From positions 1 through 39,498 of the forward strand of contig JAISFN010000133.1 in NCBI GenBank assembly GCA_031263585.1: a DNA stretch of 39,498 nucleotides, written 5' to 3'. A model generated the notes under the pieces. The model ran no database searches. It was not told where the DNA came from and saw only the letters and a program-made list of their open reading frames with translations. This DNA comes from Prevotellaceae bacterium. GTDB taxonomy: Bacteria; Bacteroidota; Bacteroidia; Bacteroidales; UBA932. The position numbers were made by a program, and so were the translations under genes. Shown one piece after another: positions 34,461 to 39,498 of this stretch. The stretch's first letter is position 1; each line of letters begins with the position of its first letter.

Positions 34461-35348
34461 TTATTTTACATAATTGGCGTTGTTCAAAAACTCGTAGCTT
34501 TGTTTTACGCTTTCAATCGGATTATTATTTGTATACTGTTCAACCTCTACATACCAGTCCTCGATTTTGTTGGCATATGCCAGTTCAAAAATCGGTTTGA
34601 AATCTATTTCGCCACTGGCGCCGATTTCCTTTTCGTCCTTAATATGCAAAACACGTATCTGCGATGCGTATTTTTTCATATAGTCTGAGGGGCTATAACC
34701 TCCTTTCATTATCCAGTATACATCAAGCTCGAACAATACGTTTTGTTTATCAACATTTTGCAACAAGTAATCGAAAATTATTCGGTCGTCGATTTTTTTA
34801 AATTCGAAAGCGTGATTATGGTAACCGAATTGCATGCCTGCCAATTTTACTTTTTGCCCCACCTCCGAAAAGTAATCGCAGTACATTTTCAGGTAATCGA
34901 GCGTACTGTTTTCGTCTACATGCATCGAGGGTTGAATCATATACCTGGTTCCCAGCGCAGCATGGGTTTCAATGGCCTGATCCCACCACGCCATTATTTC
35001 GTCGGCTTTTTCGGGCAAATAGGCTTGCCCCAGATGCGCGCTGGTGATTGTCAGATCTAAATCGCTTGCCATTTTTTTCAATTCGGCAGGCGCTAGTCCA
35101 TAAATTTTACCTTTGTTATACGATGCCGTTTCGAGATTTTTATAACCCATTTCAGCAACAATTTTCAACACTTCGGCAATGCCTTTTTCATTTGCCATGT
35201 CTCGTAATGAGTATAACTGCAACCCGATGTTTTTGTTTGTTTTTTGTTTGCTTGTTCCTCCTTTACACGGTGTTAAAAGTTGCGGGGCGATAAGCCCTGC
35301 GACAACGGCAAACCCTGCTGTTTTTAGAAAATCACGTCTGGTTTTCAT
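34461..35348 (-). CDS. Tat-exported xylose-isomerase-like TIM-barrel protein
   Basis: From ATG 35348 the protein has 295 residues. It starts with a twin-arginine signal (MKTRRDFLKTAGFAVVAGLI), so it is exported folded; a Cys after LLTP could also allow lipidation. The TIM-barrel (AP-endonuclease/xylose isomerase family) shows IGLQLYSLRDMANEKG, LTITSAHLGQAYLPE, MQFGYHNHAFEFK, VLFELDVYWIMKGG, RVLHIKDEKEIG and YVEVEQYTNNNPIES with metal-binding-type Glu, Asp and His. Relatives in Bacteroidetes are sugar-phosphate isomerase/epimerase-like proteins for sugars or inositols. Substrate unknown. The 331-base gap upstream (35349-35679) holds only the promoter listed next. Confidence 0.87.
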   Translation of the reverse strand: MKTRRDFLKTAGFAVVAGLIAPQLLTPCKGGTSKQKTNKNIGLQLYSLRDMANEKGIAEVLKIVAEMGYKNLETASYNKGKIYGLAPAELKKMASDLDLTITSAHLGQAYLPEKADEIMAWWDQAIETHAALGTRYMIQPSMHVDENSTLDYLKMYCDYFSEVGQKVKLAGMQFGYHNHAFEFKKIDDRIIFDYLLQNVDKQNVLFELDVYWIMKGGYSPSDYMKKYASQIRVLHIKDEKEIGASGEIDFKPIFELAYANKIEDWYVEVEQYTNNNPIESVKQSYEFLNNANYVK

Positions 35349-35624
35349 GGTTTTAACTATTTTATGATTAGTATTATGCTTTATTGAATAATATATATTC
35401 ATATCAACTACACGAAGATAGGTATTTTTATAATAAAAATAAAATCTGTTTACGTTTGTTCTGATGGAAAATGACTGCCAGAAGCGGCAATTTGAAATGG
35501 AATTTAAACAGGGAATGAATTTTAACAGATTTTTTTCAACATTATTCTTCAATGTTTAAACGCCATAATATAAGCCTACCACACAGTACGCTAATTATCA
35601 AAATATTAATTCAACAGTATATTT

Positions 35625-35657
35625 TTTGTGTATAGTTCATATTTTTTTGTATTTTTG
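35625..35657 (+). promoter_or_regulatory. promoter of the DUF177-rpmF operon
   Basis: TTTG at 35625-35628 and TATTTTTG at 35650-35657 match the Bacteroidetes -33 (TTTG) and -7 (TAnnTTTG) boxes with a 21-base spacer. Transcription would start near 35664, about 16 bases before the GTG start of the first gene. Confidence 0.6.
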
Positions 35658-35679
35658 CAAGCTATTTTAGATAAATTTT

Positions 35680-36174
35680 GTGAATACACATAATACATAT
35701 GCAATACCTTTGCGGGGGCTTAAGATAGGTGTTTGTCGTTTTGATTTTAAACTTGATGACGCTTTTTTTCAGATAATCGAAGGTTCCGAAATTCAACATG
35801 GTAGTGTGAGTGTAGATGCAGAAGTTGAGCGATATAATAATATGATGATAATCAACTTTTACCTTCAAGGTGAAGTAGAAGTTGCTTGTGATCGTTGTTT
35901 GGATTTATTTTACATACCGGTTGAGGCTGATGCTGTATTATCGGTACGTTTCTCGAATCTTATGCCAGATAATCAGGAATATCTTGCGGAAGATAGCGAA
36001 GAAGATATTATATTTGTAGATCCAAGTGACGAAATGTTGGATGTTGCCCATTATTTGTATGAAAGCGTTTGTTTGAGTTTGCCGATACAACGCATACATT
36101 CTGATGACGAAAACGGTAATTCGCTTTGCGATCCGGATGTTATTAAGTATTTAAGGCAACACGAAGTAAATTGA
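35680..36174 (+). CDS. DUF177 (YceD-family) protein, 23S rRNA accumulation factor
   Basis: 164 residues from GTG 35680; no ATG is available at this end. The family (E. coli YceD) is linked to 23S rRNA accumulation. Conserved features: LKIGVCRFDFKLDDAFF at the N-terminus, the VEVACDRCLDLFYIPV motif with CxxC, a stretch of acidic residues (EDSEEDIIFVDPSDEMLDVA), and CLSLPIQRIH then CDPDV near the C-terminus. The adjacency to rpmF is a conserved signature of the family. The promoter described above directly precedes it. Confidence 0.88.
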   Translation: MNTHNTYAIPLRGLKIGVCRFDFKLDDAFFQIIEGSEIQHGSVSVDAEVERYNNMMIINFYLQGEVEVACDRCLDLFYIPVEADAVLSVRFSNLMPDNQEYLAEDSEEDIIFVDPSDEMLDVAHYLYESVCLSLPIQRIHSDDENGNSLCDPDVIKYLRQHEVN

Positions 36175-36255
36175 TTCTGTTTTAATTATTATATCATTGA
36201 AAAACAATAAACTAATAAAATAAATATCGAATTTTAATTTTTAAAATAATAAAAA

Positions 36256-36441
36256 ATGGCACATCCGAAACATCGAATTTCAAAACAACGTAAAGGCAAA
36301 CGTAGAACACACTATAAAGCTGAGGCTCCTACTTTAGCAACATGCTCGAATTGCGGATCTACAATTTTATACCACCGTGTGTGTCCTGAATGTGGTTATT
36401 ACAGAGGCAAATTAATGATTGAAAAACAAGTTGGAGCGTAA
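36256..36441 (+). CDS. rpmF: 50S ribosomal protein L32
   Basis: Small zinc-ribbon ribosomal protein of 61 residues. MAHPKHRISKQRKGKRRTHY is the family start, and CSNCG and CPECG (two Cys pairs) bind zinc. A terminator hairpin begins within its last codons and contains its stop codon. Cotranscribed with DUF177. Confidence 0.97.
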   Translation: MAHPKHRISKQRKGKRRTHYKAEAPTLATCSNCGSTILYHRVCPECGYYRGKLMIEKQVGA

Positions 36442-36460
36442 AACGCTCCAACCTTTTTAT
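36430..36460 (+). terminator. intrinsic terminator between rpmF and plsX
   Basis: GTTGGAGCGT, loop AAA and ACGCTCCAAC (36430-36452) make a perfect 10-bp stem, followed by CTTTTTATTTTAT. The rpmF stop codon (36439-36441) is in its loop region. It should separate rpmF from plsX, or let part of the transcripts through. Confidence 0.85.
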
Positions 36461-36588
36461 TTTATACTAAACCTGTAAGGATTTATTATATGCAGGTAAA
36501 CTCTTGTGATTTTTAATCCATTATCTCCTGACTGACCGTATAAGAATGCATAAGTTAACACGAAGTATAACCCTTAAAATCACTCTCA

Positions 36589-37533
36589 ATGATAATTGGT
36601 GTTGATGCAATGGGCGGAGATTTCGCCCCGAAAAATGAGGTGCTTGGAGCCATAAAAGCTTTCCCACGACTCAAAGCCGGTTCCCGGATAGCTCTTTTTG
36701 GAGATAAGAACCAAATTGAAGCTATTGCAAAAGCAGAAGGGTTTGATGTGTCAAATTTCGATGCCATACACACCACCGAAGTTATAGGGATGAATGATCT
36801 TCCGGCAAAAGCTTTTGTGCAAAAGCCCGATTCGAGCATTTCGGTTGGTTTTACAGCTTTGGCCGAAGGTAAAATCAACGGCTTTGCCAGCGCCGGAAAT
36901 ACAGGGGCCATGATGGCGGCTGCCATGTACAGTGTTAAAGTTATTGATGGTATTATACGTCCGTGTATTTCAACCGATCTCCCGTTAATGAATGGCAAGA
37001 CGGCTTTGTTGCTTGATGTCGGCTTTAATTCGGACTGTAAACCCGAAATGTTGTATCAATATGCCTTATTGGGGTCTATTTACGCTTCCGAAGTTATGGA
37101 CATCAATAATCCTCGTGTAGCTCTGCTGAATATCGGGGAGGAAGAGGAGAAGGGCGATTTATTGACAAAAGCTGCTTATGAATTAATGAAAGGTACCAGC
37201 GATTTTAACTTTGTCGGTAATGTCGAAGGTCATGCCATTCTTTCGGGTAAAGTGGCCGATGTTGTTGTTTGCGATGGATTTGTCGGGAATGTTGTCCTAA
37301 AACTGGCCGAGGGGTTTTATCGTGTTGCTCTTAAACAGGGGATAGATAATGAATACTTTAACCGTTTTAATTACGAAATTTACGGAGGTACACCTGCATT
37401 GGGTGTCAATGCTCCCGTAATAATAGGGCACGGAGCCTCGAGTCCGCGTGCAATTATGAATATGATTCTCCAAACCGAACACGTAATTAAAGCAGAGCTT
37501 GTGAAAAAAGTTAAGGAGGCATTAAACAAATAA
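36589..37533 (+). CDS. plsX: phosphate acyltransferase PlsX
   Basis: Makes acyl-phosphate from acyl-ACP, the first step of phospholipid synthesis via PlsY; peripheral to the inner membrane. 314 residues. IIGVDAMGGDFAPKNEVLGA is the N-terminal signature; SAGNTGAMMAAAMYSVKVID, NIGEEEEKGDLLTKAAYEL, GNVEGHAILSGKVADVVVCD and GFVGNVVLKLAEGF are conserved. The stop and the fabH start overlap as TAATG, so the two are translationally coupled. It has a terminator between itself and rpmF, so its own promoter probably lies in the 147 bases upstream (36442-36588). Confidence 0.96.
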   Translation: MIIGVDAMGGDFAPKNEVLGAIKAFPRLKAGSRIALFGDKNQIEAIAKAEGFDVSNFDAIHTTEVIGMNDLPAKAFVQKPDSSISVGFTALAEGKINGFASAGNTGAMMAAAMYSVKVIDGIIRPCISTDLPLMNGKTALLLDVGFNSDCKPEMLYQYALLGSIYASEVMDINNPRVALLNIGEEEEKGDLLTKAAYELMKGTSDFNFVGNVEGHAILSGKVADVVVCDGFVGNVVLKLAEGFYRVALKQGIDNEYFNRFNYEIYGGTPALGVNAPVIIGHGASSPRAIMNMILQTEHVIKAELVKKVKEALNK

Positions 37534-38549
37534 TGAAAAAAATACGAGCAGCCATAACTGGCGTTGCAGGTTACGTACCTGATTATATCTTGACCAATGA
37601 AGAGCTAAGCCAGATGGTTGATACCACCGATGAATGGATCATGACCCGTATTGGTATCCGCGAACGGCATATTTTAAAAGGAGAGGGAAAAGGAACCTCC
37701 GATATGGCCGAATTGGCGGTTAAAGAACTTTTTCGCAAAACAGGAACCAATCCCGATGATGTAGATTTGCTTATCTGGTGCGGTGTTACACCCGATATGG
37801 CATTTCCTTCAACGGCAAATATTATAAGCGATAAGGTAGGGGTAAAAAATGCTTTCGGTTACGATATTAATGCCGGATGTTCAAGCTTTTTATTTTCGCT
37901 GGAAACAGTTGCCAAGTTTATTGAAACAGGCTCGGTAAAAAAAGCCGTTTTGGTGGGCGCCGAAAAAATGTCATCCATAGTTGATTATTCCGACCGTACG
38001 ACATGTCCTATTTTTGGCGACGGAGCAGGGGCGGTACTTATCGAACCTACCGAAGAAGATTATGGGCTTTTTGACTCGATTTTACATGTTGACGGTTCGG
38101 GACGCAAACACCTGTTCCAGGCGGCAGGAGGCTCACGTTATCCAGCAACTATGGAGACTGTACTACGTCGGCAGCATTATATTTATCAGGAAGGGCAGCC
38201 TGTATTTAAAGCGGCAGTATCCAACATGGGCGATATCACTTTAAAGTTAATGGAACGCAACGGGTTAACAAAAGATAATCTTAACTGGTTGGTTCCCCAC
38301 CAAGCAAACCTCCGCATTATTGATGCTACAGGCAACCGGATTGGATTACCACGCGAGAAAATAATGATTACTATCGACCATTATGGTAACACATCGGCTG
38401 CAACTTTGCCACTTTGCTTGTGGGATTACGAATCGAAATTACATAAAGGCGATAATTTGGTGCTTACAACATTCGGAGCAGGTTTTACATGGGGTGCAAT
38501 ATACATCAAATGGGCTTATGACAGTGTCTGCGATATAAATAAGCAATAA
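37533..38549 (+). CDS. fabH: 3-oxoacyl-ACP synthase III (KAS III)
   Basis: Starts fatty-acid chains by condensing acyl-CoA with malonyl-ACP. 338 residues. Catalytic triad is in place: Cys116 (DINAGCSSFLF), His256 (WLVPHQANLRIID) and Asn286 (DHYGNTSAATLPL). TTDEWIMTRIGIRERHI is the usual N-terminal substrate-binding part, and GDGAGAVLIE is conserved. It overlaps plsX by the A of TAATG. In Bacteroides relatives era and der tend to follow; here tRNA-Arg and accessory genes follow. Confidence 0.96.
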   Translation: MKKIRAAITGVAGYVPDYILTNEELSQMVDTTDEWIMTRIGIRERHILKGEGKGTSDMAELAVKELFRKTGTNPDDVDLLIWCGVTPDMAFPSTANIISDKVGVKNAFGYDINAGCSSFLFSLETVAKFIETGSVKKAVLVGAEKMSSIVDYSDRTTCPIFGDGAGAVLIEPTEEDYGLFDSILHVDGSGRKHLFQAAGGSRYPATMETVLRRQHYIYQEGQPVFKAAVSNMGDITLKLMERNGLTKDNLNWLVPHQANLRIIDATGNRIGLPREKIMITIDHYGNTSAATLPLCLWDYESKLHKGDNLVLTTFGAGFTWGAIYIKWAYDSVCDINKQ

Positions 38550-38633
38550 ATATATTATATTGACTATTTGTGTAAAAACAGAGTTTGAAAAATATAAAAT
38601 AAATAATCATCAATCTTAAATAAAAAATTTAAA

Positions 38634-38705
38634 GGCCTCATAGTTCAAGGGATAGAACGGAAGTTTCCTAAACTTTAAATACAGGTTCGAGTCCTGTTGG
38701 GGCTA
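38634..38705 (+). tRNA. tRNA-Arg (anticodon CCU)
   Basis: The cloverleaf folds by eye. Acceptor GGCCTCA pairs with TGGGGCT (two G-U pairs), discriminator A at 38705. D stem GTTC/GAAC. Anticodon stem GAAGT/ACTTT (one G-U) with loop TTCCTAA, anticodon CCT, which reads AGG (Arg). T stem ACAGG/CCTGT with loop TTCGAGT. The CCA end is not encoded. 72 bases. Confidence 0.93.
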
Positions 38706-38754
38706 CTCAAAACACATTGATAATAAATGTGCTATAAAATCACCTCTCAATTTT

Positions 38755-38790
38755 ACGCCCAATAAAGTAAAGTTGGGTGTTTTTATTTTT
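38755..38790 (+). terminator. intrinsic terminator after tRNA-Arg
   Basis: ACGCCCAA (38755-38762) pairs with TTGGGTG (to 38779) over a loop of about ten bases, followed by TTTTTATTTTTT. Fits the end of the tRNA transcript. Confidence 0.7.
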
Positions 38791-38845
38791 TCAAATATCA
38801 AACTTTTGCTCATTAATAAGAACATAAAAGAATTTTCAAAATAAA

Positions 38846-39121
38846 TTATGATTGTAGTATTTTATAACGATTTTGAAAATCTTTTTTCAAAGCAATTTCT
38901 AACTGAGGAATTTCTTTGTCAACAATCGCATTATAAGCATCTATTAAAGTCTGTATAGCTCCGATCCATGCCTCTGTACCTCTTGCATTTTCCATCATTT
39001 TTGCTGCAGAGTGTTTATTCCATACTTCATAAAAGTTCTTTCGTAGTTGGTTAATTAATCCTATAGTTTCCTCAACAAATACTATTTCATTTTCATCGTA
39101 AAAATTAAATAAAGAATTCAT
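38846..39121 (-). CDS. small helical protein of unknown function downstream of tRNA
   Basis: 91 residues, predicted almost all helix (FVEETIGLINQLRKNFYEVW, KMMENARGTEAWIGAIQTLI, QLEIALKKDFQNRYK). No family recognised. AT-rich, and it overlaps the end of an upstream open frame by about 17 bases (its ATG lies inside), which suggests a coupled pair. Accessory gene next to a tRNA, a common integration site. Confidence 0.6.
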   Translation of the reverse strand: MNSLFNFYDENEIVFVEETIGLINQLRKNFYEVWNKHSAAKMMENARGTEAWIGAIQTLIDAYNAIVDKEIPQLEIALKKDFQNRYKILQS

Positions 39122-39272
39122 ACTTTCTACTACTTTTTTTTTCTAAATCTTCTGTACTTTTATCGCCAGCCCATCGAACTGGTCTCATAAGAACTTCAAT
39201 GGCTTTTTCCGATTTTGTAAACCTTTTATATATATACCTATATACCCAATACTTCCTTATATCCGTTGAGAG
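39105..39272 (-). pseudogene. 5'-truncated open frame upstream of the small helical gene
   Basis: Frame open from 39272 to the TAA at 39105-39107, 55 codons: LSTDIRKYWVYRYIYKRFTK, SEKAIEVLMRPVRWAGDKST, then EDLEKKSSRKYEFFI. The first in-frame ATG is only 27 codons from the end. The basic, aromatic sequence reads like protein, but it begins behind a stop codon (TGA), so the 5' part seems lost. It overlaps the next gene start by about 17 bases, as in a normal operon. No family recognised. Confidence 0.4.
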
Positions 39273-39304
39273 TCAAACCGGCACATAGATAAACGGTTTT
39301 GTAA

Positions 39305-39498
39305 ACCTCCTTACCCGACGGGCTGTATGCCCTGTACAGCTACCACCCCGCCGGATGCAATTGCGGATGCAACGCTTTCCTCCCCGTAGCCCTCAAGAAC
39401 GATAAGGATATTATTGCCGATATCTGGGAGCGCGGCGCGCGGGGCGTAAACGATAAGTTATTGCAGCGTTACGCCGGAGGCTACGAAAAAGCGGTAGA
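39305..39498 (+). pseudogene. start-less GC-rich coding segment running off the window
   Basis: A frame with no stop to the window end codes LPDGLYALYSYHPAGCNCGC, NAFLPVALKNDKDIIADIWE, RGARGVNDKLLQRYAGGYEK. Composition is GC-rich and clearly protein-like, but no ATG, GTG or TTG start is present after the TAA at 39302-39304, so the 5' end is missing or frameshifted. Family not recognised. The 12-bp word TTTTGTAAACCT occurs at 39213-39224 and 39297-39308, at the join of this segment and the truncated frame before it. Confidence 0.4.

Overview
The window reads as a chromosomal piece from a member of the Bacteroidetes, most likely order Bacteroidales. Reasons: a DUF177-rpmF-plsX-fabH cluster, Bacteroidetes-type promoter words (TTTG and TAnnTTTG), a long SEDS protein RodA, an OmpA-type C-terminal domain and a tandem-FtsX efflux operon with its own NtrC-type regulator, plus few Shine-Dalgarno sequences. 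Assignment is by family resemblance only; no search was run.

Layout. 1-351: start of a lipoprotein gene (minus strand) with a frameshift. 650-1735: dinB. 1823-5088: rodA and mrdA (cell elongation) on the minus strand. 5537-14870: an efflux operon in order (HlyD-like adaptor, ABC ATPase, two MacB/FtsX permeases, TolC-like channel), followed by a sigma-54 type response regulator and its sensor kinase. 14979-15620: LysE-family exporter. 15619-19476: an AT-rich island bounded by a 16-bp direct repeat. It holds a dead IS4-family transposase with a small TA-flanked MITE inside it, then three overlapping genes: a two-TM protein of 410 aa, a Lys-rich 42-aa peptide and a radical SAM/SPASM enzyme. 19643-25599: NlpC/P60 lipoprotein, glycerate kinase, an IS zinc-ribbon scrap, an outer-membrane beta-barrel protein, a small protein, a Yip1-family membrane protein, an orphan OmpA domain and an S41 peptidase-like protein. 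25710-32873: ppx/gppA, cmk, ispH, priA, a Fur-family regulator and a SpoU-type RNA methyltransferase enclosed by a 103-bp inverted repeat. 33288-35348: a secreted S9-type hydrolase and a Tat-signal TIM-barrel protein. 35680-38549: DUF177, rpmF, plsX, fabH. 38634-39498: tRNA-Arg(CCU) and then accessory, partly truncated genes.

How parts work together. The efflux genes form one export machine with a dedicated two-component pair. plsX and fabH start phospholipid and fatty-acid synthesis and sit behind ribosomal rpmF, but a strong intrinsic terminator separates rpmF from plsX. mrdA and rodA make the transpeptidase/glycosyltransferase pair of the elongasome, here without mreD next to them.

The most interesting items are (1) the three-gene AT-rich cassette, which looks like an undescribed radical-SAM peptide-modification system in a repeat-bounded island; (2) a family of AT-rich intergenic elements built from shared words (GCTAAT, ATTGTGTATTGCAATT, TTAAAAA, CTTGATAC) that occupies at least nine gene boundaries; and (3) the almost perfect 103-bp inverted repeat around the methyltransferase gene.
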